Assembly (NCBI GenBank): GCA_021731285.1
Contig: JAKFXR010000037.1
Location: 1-64,000, forward strand
Source of the DNA: Polaromonas sp.
GTDB taxonomy: Bacteria; Pseudomonadota; Gammaproteobacteria; Burkholderiales; Burkholderiaceae_C
DNA: 64,000 nucleotides
Reading direction: 5' to 3'
Within the stretch, counting starts at the first letter, position 1. Each line of letters starts with the position of its first letter. The notes under the pieces were generated by a model. It ran no database searches and was not told where the DNA came from. It was given only the letters and a program-made list of their open reading frames with translations. This document shows, piece after piece, positions 27,937 to 37,959 of the stretch. The translations under genes and the position numbers were made by a program.

Positions 27937-28353
27937 CTATTTCGTCGGAATTTGACCTGCGTCACGATTTGACGACTGAGGCACAACAGGAGCCACAGGA
28001 ACGCCGGATACCGGAGCTGTCGTGCCAGGGATTTGGGCCGCGCCCGATGCGGCGGTCGCCGGCACCGGTGCAGTGGCTGCACTGCCCTCAAGCACGCTGG
28101 TGCCCGTCTGCGGGCGCGCGTTGCCAAAATAGGCCAGCGCCAGGGTGCAGACAAAAAACACGGCGGCCAGCACAGCCGTCGTACGCGACAGGAAATTGGC
28201 ACTGCCACTGGCGCCGAACAGGCTGCCCGAGCCACCACTGCCGAAAGCCGCGCCCATGTCGGCGCCCTTTCCGTGCTGCACCAGGATCAGCCCGATCATG
28301 CCAAGCGCGGACAGCATCTGGATCGCCAGGACGGTGGTCAACAAAACATTCAT
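27937..28353 (-). CDS. secG: Preprotein translocase subunit SecG
   Basis: A 138-residue auxiliary subunit of the SecYEG channel. Two transmembrane segments (VLAIQMLSALGMIGLILVQ and TTAVLAAVFFVCTLALAYFG) flank the loop GKGADMGAAFGSGGSGSLFG, the SecG signature. The C-terminal 60 residues are a long Pro/Ala/Thr-rich low-complexity tail. It follows tpiA by 34 bp and precedes tRNA-Leu. Confidence 0.93.
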   Translation of the reverse strand: MNVLLTTVLAIQMLSALGMIGLILVQHGKGADMGAAFGSGGSGSLFGASGSANFLSRTTAVLAAVFFVCTLALAYFGNARPQTGTSVLEGSAATAPVPATAASGAAQIPGTTAPVSGVPVAPVVPQSSNRDAGQIPTK

Positions 28354-28387
28354 GATTTACTCCTAATTCAATAGCAGGCCCCGCCCG

Positions 28388-29146
28388 TCAGGCGTCGGCT
28401 GCTGCAACAATGGTTAAAAAATCCGGGGCCTTGAGCGAGGCGCCGCCAATCAGCCCCCCGTCGATGTCAGGCTGCGCAAGCAAGGATGCTGCGTTGGCGG
28501 CATTCATGCTGCCGCCGTACAAAATCTTCACGCGGTCCGCGTGATCGGTCGCGGCCTTGAGCTGGGCCCGCAGTACGGCATGCACGGCCTGCGCCTCTTC
28601 GGGCGTGGCCGTCTTGCCGGTACCTATGGCCCAGACAGGCTCATAAGCCACAACGATCTCACTGATGCAATGCCCGTTGGTGTGGATGACAGCCGCCAGT
28701 TGCCGCTTGACCACTTCTTCGGTACGCCCGGCCTCACGCTCGGCCAGGGTCTCGCCAATACAGACAATCGGCGTGATGCCCGCAGCAAGGGCAATTTTTG
28801 CCTTGTCAGCCACCAGCGCATCGGTTTCACCGTGGTACTGGCGTCGCTCGGAATGGCCAACAATCACATAGCGGCAACCAAACTCCTTGAGCATGGCCGC
28901 GCCGACCTCACCGGTGTAGGCACCGGACGCATGGGGCGACACATCCTGTGCTCCCAGGTCAATGGCCGACAACTCCGGGAGGGTCTGGGCCAAAGCCCGG
29001 AACTGCGCCAGGTAAGGCGCAGGGACACACACCACCACATCGGTGCGCCGCTGCGGCGGCAAACCGCCGGCCAGTTCCTGCAACAGGGCCTGGTTGGCAG
29101 CCAGGCTGCCGTTCATCTTCCAGTTGCCAGCGATCAGTTTTTTCAT
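28388..29146 (-). CDS. tpiA: Triosephosphate isomerase
   Basis: A 252-residue glycolytic enzyme converting dihydroxyacetone phosphate and glyceraldehyde 3-phosphate. Catalytic residues are visible: Lys in AGNWKMNG, His in [10 protein letters not shown], and Glu in [19 protein letters not shown]. Located between a quinone oxidoreductase gene (19 bp) and secG. Confidence 0.97.
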   Translation of the reverse strand: MKKLIAGNWKMNGSLAANQALLQELAGGLPPQRRTDVVVCVPAPYLAQFRALAQTLPELSAIDLGAQDVSPHASGAYTGEVGAAMLKEFGCRYVIVGHSERRQYHGETDALVADKAKIALAAGITPIVCIGETLAEREAGRTEEVVKRQLAAVIHTNGHCISEIVVAYEPVWAIGTGKTATPEEAQAVHAVLRAQLKAATDHADRVKILYGGSMNAANAASLLAQPDIDGGLIGGASLKAPDFLTIVAAADA

Positions 29147-29165
29147 GGGTGTCGGGGCCTCGTCT

Positions 29166-30152
29166 TCACCAGGTCAAAACGATTTTGCCAATGTGCTGAT
29201 TCGATTCCATCAGGGTATGGGCTCCGGCAGCGTCGGCGGCAGCGAAGGTGCTGTGAATGACCGGCTTGATCACCCCGCTGCCAATCAGGGGCCAGACTTT
29301 TTCACGCAGCGCACTGGCAATGGCCGTTTTGAACTCCAGCGGCCGGGGCCGCAAGGTCGAACCCGTGATCGTCAGGCGTTTGCGCAACACCAGACCGGCA
29401 TTGAACTCGGCCTTGGTGCCGCCCTGCACTGCAATGAACACCAGGCGGCCATCTTCGGCCAGGCAGCCAATCTCGCGCGCCACATAGCTGCCGGCCACCA
29501 TGTCCAGAATCACATTGACGCCTTTGCCATCGGTCAGTTTTTTGACTTCCTCGGCAAAGTCGCTGCTCTTGTAGTTGATGGCGTGGTCCGCGCCCAAAGC
29601 CAGGCAGGCCGCGCATTTTTCATCGCTGCCGGCCGTGACCAGCACGGTCGCGCCCATGGCCTTTGCAAGCTGGATGGCGGTCACGCCAATGCCGCTGGAG
29701 CCGCCCTGGATCAACAGCGTCTCGCCCTTTTGCAGGCGCACGCGGTCGAAGACATTGCTCCAGACGGTAAAAAAGGTTTCCGGCAAAGAGGCCGCTTCCA
29801 CATCGCTGAGGCCCCCAGGCACAGGCAGGCATTGCCCGACCGGGGCAACACACAGCTCGGCATAACCGCCACCCGCCACCAGCGCGCACACCCGGTCACC
29901 CACCTTGAGGCCAGCCTGCCCCATCGCTGCTGCATCGCCGCTGACAATGACGCCCGCCACTTCGAGGCCAGGAATATCCGAGGCGCCGGGCGGCACCGGG
30001 TAGTTGCCGGTGCGCTGCAGGACATCCGGGCGGTTCACGCCCGAAGCCGCCACGCGGATCAGCAACTCGCCCGCGCCAGCGACCGGGTCGGGCCGCTCGG
30101 CCAGACGCAGGACGTCGGGAGCACCAAAGCTGGTGATTTCAACTGCTTTCAT
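29166..30152 (-). CDS. NAD(P)H-quinone oxidoreductase, zinc-independent MDR family (PIG3-like)
   Basis: A 328-residue medium-chain reductase without the structural zinc cysteines. Landmarks: [20 protein letters not shown], the nucleotide-binding [19 protein letters not shown], and [20 protein letters not shown]. It resembles the quinone oxidoreductase / PIG3 group, which reduces quinones with NADPH. It lies between pnp and tpiA in one leftward unit. Confidence 0.9.
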   Translation of the reverse strand: MKAVEITSFGAPDVLRLAERPDPVAGAGELLIRVAASGVNRPDVLQRTGNYPVPPGASDIPGLEVAGVIVSGDAAAMGQAGLKVGDRVCALVAGGGYAELCVAPVGQCLPVPGGLSDVEAASLPETFFTVWSNVFDRVRLQKGETLLIQGGSSGIGVTAIQLAKAMGATVLVTAGSDEKCAACLALGADHAINYKSSDFAEEVKKLTDGKGVNVILDMVAGSYVAREIGCLAEDGRLVFIAVQGGTKAEFNAGLVLRKRLTITGSTLRPRPLEFKTAIASALREKVWPLIGSGVIKPVIHSTFAAADAAGAHTLMESNQHIGKIVLTW

Positions 30153-30203
30153 GAGATCTCTTGGTGTTTTGAGGCTGCAGCCACCGAACGACGGGAGCAG
30201 GCA

Positions 30204-30220
30204 GCTACAAAATCAATAGC
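30204..30220. repeat. 17-bp GCTAC-N7-ATAGC repeat
   Basis: GCTAC, spacer AAAATCA, ATAGC, in the 71-bp gap between pnp and the quinone oxidoreductase gene. Confidence 0.65.
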
Positions 30221-30223
30221 AAA

Positions 30224-32341
30224 TCAGCCCTGGTCCTGACCCTGGGAAGGACGATCCAGCAGCACTTTCATGGAGAGCTTGACGCGGCCTTTTTCGTCGG
30301 TCTCCAGAACCTTGACCTTGACGATCTGGCCTTCGGTCAGGTAGTCGGTCACGCGTTCGACACGCTCATGGGCGATCTGGCTGATGTGCAGCAGGCCATC
30401 CTTGCCGGGCATCAGGTTGACCAGTGCGCCGAAGTCCAGGATCTTGGTGATCGCGCCTTCGTAGACCTTGCCGATTTCGACTTCGGCGGTGATCTCGGCG
30501 ATACGGCGCTTGGCTTCGTCGGCCTTGGCGCTGTCGTTGGACGCGATGGTGATGGTGCCGTCTTCCTCGATGTTGATCTGGGTGCCGGTCTCTTCGGTCA
30601 GCGCACGAATGACGGCGCCGCCCTTGCCGATCACATCACGGATTTTCTCGGGGTTGATCTTCATCACGTAGAGACGCGGCGCGAAGTCAGAGACTTCAGC
30701 CTTGGCTTCGCCCATGGCTTCCTGCATCTTGCCGAGGATGTGCATGCGGGCTTCCTTGGCCTGTGCCAGTGCGACCTGCATGATTTCCCTGGTGATGCCC
30801 TGGATCTTGATGTCCATCTGCAGCGCGGTGATACCGGCAGTGGTACCTGCCACCTTGAAGTCCATGTCGCCCAGATGATCTTCGTCACCGAGGATGTCGG
30901 TCAGCACGGCAAAGCGGTTGTCTTCCTTGATCAGGCCCATGGCGATACCGGCCACGTGGGCTTTCATCGGCACGCCAGCGTCCATCAGCGACAGGCAGCC
31001 GCCGCAGACCGACGCCATCGACGAGGAACCGTTGGACTCGGTGATCTCGCTGACCACACGCATGGTGTACGGGAATTCTTCCTTGGTCGGCAGCACGGCG
31101 ATCAGCGCGCGCTTCGCAAGCCGCCCATGACCAATTTCGCGGCGTTTCGGGCTGCCGACACGGCCGGTTTCGCCGGTGGCGAACGGAGGCATGTTGTAGT
31201 GCAGCATGAAGCGGTCTTCATAGTCGCCCGACAGTGCGTCGATGCGCTGCGCGTCACGCTCGGTGCCCAGCGTGGTCACCACCAGCGCCTGGGTTTCGCC
31301 GCGTGTGAACAGGGCCGAACCGTGGGTACGGGGCAACACGCTGTTGCGGATTTCGATCGCGCGCACGGTGCGGGTATCGCGGCCGTCGATACGCGGCTCG
31401 CCGGACAGGATCTGGCTGCGAACGATTTTGGCTTCAATGTCAAACAACATGCCTTCGACAGCCACGCTGTCAAACGCGGCGCCGTCGGCCTTGAGCGCGG
31501 CCATGACTTCGGAGGTCACCACGCGGCAAGCCTGGGTACGGGCCTGCTTGGCGCGGATCTGGTAAGCGGCTTGCAGCTTGGCTGCAGCCAGCTCATTGAC
31601 CTTGGCGATCAGCGGCTCGTCCTTGGCTGGCGCTTGCCAGGCCCAGACCGGTTTGCCAGCGTCACGAACCAGTTCGTGAATGGCGTTGATGGCGATGTTG
31701 CCCTGCTCATGGCCAAACACCACGGCGCCCAGCATGATTTCTTCGGACAGCTGTTTGGCTTCGGACTCGACCATCAGCACGGCAGCTTCGGTACCGGCCA
31801 CCACCAGATCCATCTGCGAATCCTTGAGCTGGGTCTTGCCGGGGTTGAGCACGTACTGGCCGTCGATGTAAGCCACACGTGCGGCGCCGATGGGGCCGTT
31901 GAACGGGATGCCGGAGATCGACAGGGCGGCACTGGAAGCGATCAGCGCCGGGATGTCGCCTTCGACTTCGGGGTTGAGCGACAGCACGTGGATCACGACC
32001 TGCACTTCGTTGAAGAAGCCTTCAGGAAACAGCGGGCGGATGGGGCGGTCGATCAGGCGCGAGGTCAGGGTTTCGAATTCGCTGGGGCGGCCTTCACGCT
32101 TGAAAAAGCTGCCGGGAATGCGGCCGGCTGCATAGGTTTTCTCGAGGTAGTCGACGGTCAGCGGGAAAAAGTCCTGGCCGGGCTTGGCATCGGCCTTGGC
32201 AACCACGGTGGCCAGCACCACGGTACCGTCCATGTCAACCAAAACAGCGCCGCCGGACTGGCGCGCAACTTCGCCGGTTTCCATGGTGACCTTGTGCTGG
32301 CCCCACTGGAAGGACTTGGTAACTTTATTGAAAATGCTCAT
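30224..32341 (-). CDS. pnp: Polyribonucleotide nucleotidyltransferase (PNPase)
   Basis: A 705-residue 3'-5' phosphorolytic exoribonuclease, trimeric, part of the degradosome. Two RNase PH cores are visible ([20 protein letters not shown] and the catalytic [19 protein letters not shown]), followed by a KH domain ([20 protein letters not shown]) and an S1 domain ([20 protein letters not shown]). It lies downstream of rpsO, the standard order, with a terminator and a large leader hairpin between. Confidence 0.97.
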   Translation of the reverse strand: MSIFNKVTKSFQWGQHKVTMETGEVARQSGGAVLVDMDGTVVLATVVAKADAKPGQDFFPLTVDYLEKTYAAGRIPGSFFKREGRPSEFETLTSRLIDRPIRPLFPEGFFNEVQVVIHVLSLNPEVEGDIPALIASSAALSISGIPFNGPIGAARVAYIDGQYVLNPGKTQLKDSQMDLVVAGTEAAVLMVESEAKQLSEEIMLGAVVFGHEQGNIAINAIHELVRDAGKPVWAWQAPAKDEPLIAKVNELAAAKLQAAYQIRAKQARTQACRVVTSEVMAALKADGAAFDSVAVEGMLFDIEAKIVRSQILSGEPRIDGRDTRTVRAIEIRNSVLPRTHGSALFTRGETQALVVTTLGTERDAQRIDALSGDYEDRFMLHYNMPPFATGETGRVGSPKRREIGHGRLAKRALIAVLPTKEEFPYTMRVVSEITESNGSSSMASVCGGCLSLMDAGVPMKAHVAGIAMGLIKEDNRFAVLTDILGDEDHLGDMDFKVAGTTAGITALQMDIKIQGITREIMQVALAQAKEARMHILGKMQEAMGEAKAEVSDFAPRLYVMKINPEKIRDVIGKGGAVIRALTEETGTQINIEEDGTITIASNDSAKADEAKRRIAEITAEVEIGKVYEGAITKILDFGALVNLMPGKDGLLHISQIAHERVERVTDYLTEGQIVKVKVLETDEKGRVKLSMKVLLDRPSQGQDQG

Positions 32342-32415
32342 GTTTTATCTCCACTAATTTCAAGCACTTGAGGCAGTGCAGGAGGCCCGGAGTGGTGGCT
32401 GGCAGAACACGATGC

Positions 32416-32460
32416 CATTCCACAAAATGCCTGTGATTGCAGGACTCTTTTTGTGGAATG
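32416..32460 (-). promoter_or_regulatory. Large stem-loop in the pnp leader
   Basis: The pnp 5' leader contains a 12-bp stem (CATTCCACAAAA at 32416-32427 with TTTTGTGGAATG at 32449-32460), with an inner small hairpin CCTG/CAGG. In E. coli a long stem at this place is cut by RNase III and mediates PNPase autoregulation; the same role here is inference from position and shape. Confidence 0.6.
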
Positions 32461-32495
32461 ACACAGCGCGTGATCGTTTTGCCTTGCTCCGAAGT

Positions 32496-32533
32496 AAAAA
32501 ACGCCTGAGCTAGTTAACTAACTCAGGCGTTTT
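32496..32533 (-). terminator. Intrinsic terminator after rpsO
   Basis: CGCCTGAG and CTCAGGCG form a stem just downstream of the rpsO stop; on the minus strand it ends in GGCGTTTTTT. It would partly separate rpsO from pnp. Confidence 0.85.
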
Positions 32534-32549
32534 GCAGTCGTATCAGCGA

Positions 32550-32816
32550 TTATTTACGCAGGCCAAGCTTGGCAATCAGCGCAACATAACGGGCCGCATC
32601 TTTGGACTTCAGGTAGTCCAGCAGCTTGCGGCGGCGGCTCACCATGCGCAGCAGGCCACGGCGACCGTGGTGATCCTTGGCATGGGTTTTGAAATGGGGC
32701 ATCAGTTCATTGATGCGACCGGTCAGCAGGCCAACCTGGACTTCCGGGCTGCCGGTGTCGTTGGCAGCACGTTGATTGGCCAGAACGATGTCGGCCTTGA
32801 TGGATTTCGCGATCAT
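32550..32816 (-). CDS. rpsO: 30S ribosomal protein S15
   Basis: An 88-residue 16S rRNA-binding protein of the small subunit. The family block [20 protein letters not shown] and [20 protein letters not shown] is intact. Start at the ATG at 32814-32816 ([10 protein letters not shown]), 5 bp after GAAGGA, which removes five spurious upstream residues. Followed by its own terminator, then pnp. Confidence 0.97.
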   Translation of the reverse strand: MIAKSIKADIVLANQRAANDTGSPEVQVGLLTGRINELMPHFKTHAKDHHGRRGLLRMVSRRRKLLDYLKSKDAARYVALIAKLGLRK

Positions 32817-32941
32817 GTTTTTCCTTCGCACCTCGGTGCACTTGCGAGCGGCTCAGTGTTCCCGAAGTGGGAGTTGACCGGGGCCGTCGTGTTCTGCAGC
32901 AGCCTGTCATTGCCAGGCATGCTTTTGCGCAGAGCCTTGGA

Positions 32942-34138
32942 TTATAGCCCAGGCGCGCGGGCCCGTCCAAGCCAGTCGGTCAGACGATCCACCCCCTGGC
33001 GCAACCGCCCCAGGTCCTGACTGGCAAAACACCAGCGCAGCCAACCCTGCAGCTCGGGTGAAGGGTCCGAAGTGAAGGCATTGCCTGGGGCCAGCCCCAG
33101 CCCCGCCTCCACCACCAGCCGTTTGGCGGTCTCGAAAGAGTCGCCCTGCCCGGCCAAACGGAAAAAGGCGTACATGCCGCCCGGGGCAGGGGCGACCTGA
33201 ACGCCGGGCACGCCCTGCAGCAGCGGCACCAGGGTGTCCCGGCAATTTTTCAGGTGCGCCACCACCTGCGGAGTCACCTCATCGGTGCGCGCCAGAGCAA
33301 CCACGCCGGCGCGCTGGATAAATACCGGTGCGCACGAGGTGTTGAACTCCACCAGCTTCCCGAAGTGGATGGTGGCGGACGCCGGCAGCACCAGCCAGCC
33401 CAGGCGCCAGCCCGTCATCAGAAAGCTTTTGGAAAAGCTGTGGGCCACCATCAGCCGGTCCTCTGGCAAGGCGATGTCCAGGAAACTGGGCGCGCAGCCA
33501 TTGGGGCTGCTTCCGTAATACAGGCGCTCGTAGACTTCGTCGGCCAGAATCCAGGTTCCGGTGCGACGGCAATGCACCAGCAGAGCCTCCTGCTCGGCAC
33601 GGGTCAGCGTCCAGCCGGTCGGGTTGTTGGGCGAATTGACAATCAGCAGCCGGGTTGCGGGCGTGATGGCAGCAAGCAGTTCATCCATGTCAAGTCGCCA
33701 CTGACCGCCCGCCGGCCTGAGGCTCACACATTGCACCCGCCCGCCCATGATGGCCGGCTGTGCGGTCAGGTTGGGCCAGACCGGCGTGACAGCCACCACA
33801 TGGTCACCGGCGCTGACCAGCGCCTGCACCGCCAGCATCAGCGCGTTGACACCGCCCGAGGTGACAGCAATGCGGTCCGCGCCAACAGGCGGAGCGCCTT
33901 CGCAGCGCAGTGCAGTGCAATAACTGGCAATCGCCTCACGCAGCTCGGGCAGACCGAGGTTGTGCGCATAAAAAGTTTCACCACGGGTCAGTGATTCTGC
34001 GGCCGCCTCGCGGATAAAGGCCGGCGTGACCTCGTCGCTTTCGCCAAACCAGAACTTGAGCACATCACTGCGGCCCATGCCTGCATTGGCCACCTGACGG
34101 ATCAGGGACTCTTCAAGGTCAAGAACAAGCTGGCGCAT
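32942..34138 (-). CDS. PLP-dependent class I/II aminotransferase
   Basis: A 398-residue fold-type I aminotransferase. The PLP-lysine motif SFSKSFLMTGWRLGW, the NSPNNPTGW loop and the C-terminal Arg region are present. Start at the ATG at 34136-34138 (MRQLVLDLEESLIRQ); the frame extends 14 codons upstream into the gap. The substrate is not evident; similar genes are annotated as aspartate- or aromatic-type aminotransferases. It follows a periplasmic binding-protein gene by 20 bp, so they may share a transcript. Confidence 0.9.
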   Translation of the reverse strand: MRQLVLDLEESLIRQVANAGMGRSDVLKFWFGESDEVTPAFIREAAAESLTRGETFYAHNLGLPELREAIASYCTALRCEGAPPVGADRIAVTSGGVNALMLAVQALVSAGDHVVAVTPVWPNLTAQPAIMGGRVQCVSLRPAGGQWRLDMDELLAAITPATRLLIVNSPNNPTGWTLTRAEQEALLVHCRRTGTWILADEVYERLYYGSSPNGCAPSFLDIALPEDRLMVAHSFSKSFLMTGWRLGWLVLPASATIHFGKLVEFNTSCAPVFIQRAGVVALARTDEVTPQVVAHLKNCRDTLVPLLQGVPGVQVAPAPGGMYAFFRLAGQGDSFETAKRLVVEAGLGLAPGNAFTSDPSPELQGWLRWCFASQDLGRLRQGVDRLTDWLGRARAPGL

Positions 34139-34158
34139 GGCGACAGTGTGACAGGCCC

Positions 34159-35451
34159 TCAGGGCCGGATCATTTTGCAACTGTGCGGCTGCTCCGAGCG
34201 TGCTGCGTCGATGGTCTTGATCACCCGAAAACCGTAGCCTGAACCCTCGACATCGAACTTGACGCCGGGCGCTCCCTGTTTGTCCATCACTGCAACCAGC
34301 AAGGGCTGCTGAAACTGGTGGTCAGTGCTGCGCATCGCGCCCTTGTGCGAAGCAAACAGCACACTGGTTTTCTCCAGTTGCGCCGCCACGGCGCCTGACT
34401 CGGTCGCGCCGGCTTTCTCGATGCTTTGAGCCAGGGCTTCCACCATCAGTTGCATGCGCATGTGCACATAGTCATCCTGCGGTTTGGGAAAGCGCTGACG
34501 GAAGGATTTGTAAAAAGCCTCGGACGGAGCACCGGCCGAATTGGGAAACCAGTCTGCCACCGCGATCACCTTGCCGACACCGGCGTCACCAATCGCCGCC
34601 GGAACCCCGAGCGCATTGCCGTAGAAGGTGTAAAAACTGCCTTCGTAACCCACTTCCCTGGCGGCCTTGACCAGCAAGGTCAGATCGTTGCCCCAGTTGC
34701 CAGTGAGCACCGCCTGCGCGCCACTGGCCTTGATCTTGGCGGCGTAGGGAATGAAGTCTTTCACACGGCCCAGCGGATGCAGTTCGTCACCCACAATCTG
34801 CACATCGGGGCGCTGCACGCCAAGCTGCCTGCGCGATTCGCGCAGCACGGCCTGGCCGAAGCTGTAGTCCTGCCCGATCAGGTAAATGCTTTTGAGTGCC
34901 TTGTCGTCCTTGAGCGCTTCCATCAACGCCGCCACGCGCATGTCGGCGTGGGCATCAAAGCGGAAGTGCCAGTAGCTGCACTTCTCGTTGGTCAGCACCG
35001 GATCCACCGCCGAATAGTTCAGGAACAGCACGCGTTTGGACGGCTCGCGCTCATTGTGTTTGTTGATGGCGTCGATCAGCACTGCGGCGGTCGATGAAGA
35101 GTTGCCCTGGGCCACCAGCGTGATGCCGTCGTCGATGGCCGAGCGCAGCGCCGACAGGGCCTCTTCGTTCTGGCCCTTGCTGTCATAACGCTCAAAAACC
35201 AGGGGACGATTGCCGCCCGGCAGCTTGATGCCGCCACGTGCATTGACACGCTCTGCGGCCCACACAAGATTGCGGAACACGGCCTCTCCGGTGTTGGCAA
35301 AAGGCCCGGAGAGACTTTCAATCAAGGCCACGCGCACGGGCGCCTGGGCTGCGGCGGACTGCTGCGCAACCACGCCTGATACCAGAAGAAAAACTCCGGC
35401 AACTAGGGCCGGCACATCACGTTTCAAGAGTCGGAGACTAAAAAAATACAT
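34159..35451 (-). CDS. Periplasmic ABC-type binding protein (branched-chain amino acid type)
   Basis: A 430-residue protein with an N-terminal signal sequence (LLKRDVPALVAGVFLLVSGV then AAAQA) and a Leu/Ile/Val-binding type fold: VRVALIESLSGPFANTGEAV, DDGITLVAQGNSSSTAAVLI and IYLIGQDYSFGQAVLRE. No livHMGF genes are close by, so it is an orphan receptor or works with components elsewhere. It precedes the aminotransferase gene, which hints that an amino acid or amide is bound; this is inference. The Hsp20 gene lies divergently 126 bp upstream. Confidence 0.88.
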   Translation of the reverse strand: MYFFSLRLLKRDVPALVAGVFLLVSGVVAQQSAAAQAPVRVALIESLSGPFANTGEAVFRNLVWAAERVNARGGIKLPGGNRPLVFERYDSKGQNEEALSALRSAIDDGITLVAQGNSSSTAAVLIDAINKHNEREPSKRVLFLNYSAVDPVLTNEKCSYWHFRFDAHADMRVAALMEALKDDKALKSIYLIGQDYSFGQAVLRESRRQLGVQRPDVQIVGDELHPLGRVKDFIPYAAKIKASGAQAVLTGNWGNDLTLLVKAAREVGYEGSFYTFYGNALGVPAAIGDAGVGKVIAVADWFPNSAGAPSEAFYKSFRQRFPKPQDDYVHMRMQLMVEALAQSIEKAGATESGAVAAQLEKTSVLFASHKGAMRSTDHQFQQPLLVAVMDKQGAPGVKFDVEGSGYGFRVIKTIDAARSEQPHSCKMIRP

Positions 35452-35577
35452 TCAAAAATTTCCTTGAAATTGACCGTGACAGGCCTACCTGCTCTTCAGC
35501 GGCGATCACGGTTGAGAGCCGCGAAGTGTAAGGGAAAAGTTTCTTCACTAACCTGTTAACAACCTACTGGAGTCACC

Positions 35578-35979
35578 ATGTTTTATTCTCTTGCAACACG
35601 CCCTTCCCGCAGCATTCAGCGCCCCTCCTCTCCTCTGGTGAGCAATGGCGCGCTGGACAGCTTTCTCAATGACACCTTCAGCTCCCTGTCCGGCGTCCGG
35701 TCTGCCCATTCGGCAACCGTTGAAGACGGCGAGCAGGCTTACAGCCTGCAGCTGGACGTGCCCGGTCTGGCCAAAGAGCAACTGGACATCGGCATCGAAG
35801 GTGATGTGGTGCGCGTCGCGAGCAAGGCAGACGCTGCACGTTCGGTCAAGGCCGCCTGGCGTTTTCCACTTGAAATCGATGCGTCCGCAAGCGCAGCCAA
35901 ACTGGAAAACGGCGTCCTGACATTGACGCTGGCCAAGAAGATTCCGGTCAGCAACGTGACCCAGCTCGCGATCAGCTGA
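35578..35979 (+). CDS. Hsp20/alpha-crystallin family small chaperone
   Basis: A 133-residue small heat-shock protein. An N-terminal arm of about 40 residues precedes an alpha-crystallin domain ([20 protein letters not shown] ... [13 protein letters not shown]), with the classic DVPG and NGVLTLTL signatures; the C-terminal extension is short. It is shorter than typical Hsp20 in the beta-sandwich region. Its end overlaps the convergent tsaD stop by 8 bp. The ATG is preceded by CTACTGGAG at a good distance. No ROSE-like thermometer was recognised. Confidence 0.88.
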   Translation: MFYSLATRPSRSIQRPSSPLVSNGALDSFLNDTFSSLSGVRSAHSATVEDGEQAYSLQLDVPGLAKEQLDIGIEGDVVRVASKADAARSVKAAWRFPLEIDASASAAKLENGVLTLTLAKKIPVSNVTQLAIS

Positions 35980-37006
35980 TCTCGGCCAGGCTCCAGCGCG
36001 GCTTCACGTCAAAGGTGTAGCCGCGCTGCGGCGCTTCCAGCCCGGCCTGCAGGCGCATGCCAGCGGCAAGTGCAATCATGGCGCCGTTGTCGGTGCACAG
36101 GCTGAGCTCAGGGTAGTGCACCCGCATTCCTTTTTTGCCGCAGGCCGTGTTGAGCTCGCTGCGCAACAGCGCATTGGCGCCCACGCCACCGGCCACCACC
36201 AGCCGCTTCATGCCTGTTTGCTCAAGCGCCTTCACCGACTTTTTGACCAGCACTTCCACAATGGCCGCCTGGGTTGAAGCGGCCAGATCTGCGCGCGCCT
36301 GCGCGTCCATGGGCTCACCCAGCTTTTTGGCCTGGGTCAGCACCGCGGTCTTCAGCCCGGAAAATGAAAAATCCAGATCGCCGCTGTGCAGCAGCGGCCG
36401 CGGCAACTTGAATGCCTGGCCGTCACCCTGTTGTGCCAGACGGGCCAGGGCAGGCCCACCGGGATAAGGCAGACCCAGCAGCTTGGCGGACTTGTCAAAC
36501 GCCTCGCCAGCCGCATCGTCAATCGTTTCGCCCAGCACTTCGTAGCTGCCGACCCCGTCGACGCGCATCAACTGGGTGTGACCGCCCGAGACCAGCAGCG
36601 CCACAAAGGGAAAAGCCGGTGCATCTGCACTTAAAAAGGGCGACAGCAAATGGCCTTCAAGATGGTGCACACCCATGGCCGGCTTGCCCAGCGCCGCAGC
36701 CAGCGAGCAGGCCACACCCGCGCCCACCAGCAAAGCGCCGGCCAGACCCGGGCCACGTGTGTAGGCGATAACATCGACCTCGGCCAGTGAACGCTGGCCC
36801 TGCGCCATGACCTGGCTGATCAGCGGCAGCACCCGGCGGATGTGGTCACGGCTGGCCAGTTCAGGCACCACGCCGCCATAGGCCTGATGCATGTCAATCT
36901 GGCTGTGCAGCGCGTCCCCAAGCAGCACAGGCACGCCGCCCCCCGACGCGTCCACCAGGGCCACGCCGGTTTCATCGCAACTCGATTCAATTCCCAGTAC
37001 CAACAT
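35972..37006 (-). CDS. tsaD: tRNA N6-threonylcarbamoyladenosine transferase TsaD
   Basis: A 344-residue enzyme that installs t6A37 on ANN-decoding tRNAs together with TsaB, TsaE and TsaC. ASKHA-fold motifs: [19 protein letters not shown], the metal-binding [24 protein letters not shown] and [13 protein letters not shown]. Monocistronic and convergent to hsp20. Confidence 0.97.
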   Translation of the reverse strand: MLVLGIESSCDETGVALVDASGGGVPVLLGDALHSQIDMHQAYGGVVPELASRDHIRRVLPLISQVMAQGQRSLAEVDVIAYTRGPGLAGALLVGAGVACSLAAALGKPAMGVHHLEGHLLSPFLSADAPAFPFVALLVSGGHTQLMRVDGVGSYEVLGETIDDAAGEAFDKSAKLLGLPYPGGPALARLAQQGDGQAFKLPRPLLHSGDLDFSFSGLKTAVLTQAKKLGEPMDAQARADLAASTQAAIVEVLVKKSVKALEQTGMKRLVVAGGVGANALLRSELNTACGKKGMRVHYPELSLCTDNGAMIALAAGMRLQAGLEAPQRGYTFDVKPRWSLAEIS

Positions 37007-37019
37007 CGTTAGAGTTTAA

Positions 37020-37140
37020 AGCCCGCCGTTGCTCCAGCCCCTCTCCAATCAAGCCGGGGCTGCGGAACCGGCTTCGCCGGGCCGCAGGCGCAGCGGCCCC
37101 CTCGGGGGCAGGGAGCTACACGCAGTGAGCGACCGTGGGG
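37020..37140. repeat. CCCCCTCGGGGG-type repeat, long copy
   Basis: Modules in order: AGCCGGGGCTGCGGAACCGG, CTTCGCCGGGCCGCAGGCGC, CGGCCCCCTCGGGGGCAGG, then ACACGCAGTGAGCGACCGTG followed by GGGGGC. It is closely similar to 62969-63075 and the partial copy at 63938-64000. It fills the gap between divergent tsaD and the ANTAR gene. Confidence 0.85.
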
Positions 37141-37176
37141 GCCAGTCACTTGGCTCGAATCTTGCGTAAAACGGGT

Positions 37177-37809
37177 ATGACCCCGTCCCAGTCGCTGCGC
37201 CTCGTGATCATTGCTCCAGATCTGCTGGAAGATGTAGCAACGGACGAGCACGCCCGCAGTCAGGCGGAGCGTTCGCGCCAGTTGCGTATTGGCTTGCTGG
37301 AAGCCGGTTACAACATCGTCGCGGTTCTGCCGGCTGACACTTTCCTCGATGAGCGGCTGGCGCAGTTGCAGCCCGACATGATCATCGTGGACGCAGAAAG
37401 CGAGGCGCGTGATTCCCTCGAGCATGTGGTGATGGCCACACGCGACGCGCGGCGGCCGATTGTGCTGTTCACCAACGACAACGACACCACCCATGTGAAG
37501 GATGCGGTAGCCGCGGGTGTGTCCGCTTACATCGTGGCAGGCCTTTCGGCCGACCGCATACGCCCCATCCTGGACGTGGCCATTGCGCGCTTCGAGCACG
37601 AACAAGGGCTCAGGCGTGAGCTGGCCGATGTCAGGACCGAGTTGCAGGACCGCAAGATCATCGACCGGGCCAAGGGCCTGCTGATGCAACGCCAGAAACT
37701 CGACGAAGCGGCTGCTTACGAAAAGCTGCGCAAGGCAGCCATGGACAAAGGCCTGCGCCTTGGCGAGGTGGCGCAGCGCATTCTGGACGCAGCCGATCTT
37801 TTGGGGTGA
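37177..37809 (+). CDS. NasT-like response regulator with ANTAR RNA-binding domain
   Basis: A 210-residue antiterminator-type regulator. The receiver-like domain spans residues 5-140 with the acceptor Asp in PDMIIVDAESE; an insert of about 20 residues (DEHARSQAERSRQLRIGLLE) follows the first strand. The ANTAR domain (about 155-208) reads LQDRKIIDRAKGLLMQRQKL ... YEKLRKAAMDKGLRLGEVAQ, the RNA-binding three-helix signature. Start at the ATG at 37177; an upstream in-frame ATG lies in the repeat. ANTAR proteins bind two hexaloop hairpins in leader RNA; such structures occur at nirB and partly at nrtA in this window. No NasS partner is adjacent. Confidence 0.9.
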   Translation: MTPSQSLRLVIIAPDLLEDVATDEHARSQAERSRQLRIGLLEAGYNIVAVLPADTFLDERLAQLQPDMIIVDAESEARDSLEHVVMATRDARRPIVLFTNDNDTTHVKDAVAAGVSAYIVAGLSADRIRPILDVAIARFEHEQGLRRELADVRTELQDRKIIDRAKGLLMQRQKLDEAAAYEKLRKAAMDKGLRLGEVAQRILDAADLLG

Positions 37810-37959
37810 TGCCGCCGGCATCGCCAGCAGATTTCGCCATCAATGATTTGCCCTTTCGAGGGGAGCACCGACGTTGCTTGCGGATGCCCTCCTACGTTCG
37901 CTTACCTTTTCCCGACTTACAACGGGAGGTACATCGAACCACAACACCAAGAGGGCCCC

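Noticed and set aside
30368..32371. 667-codon plus-strand frame opposite pnp
   Set aside because: Shadow of pnp; the composition is that of an antisense frame and pnp motifs are complete on the minus strand.
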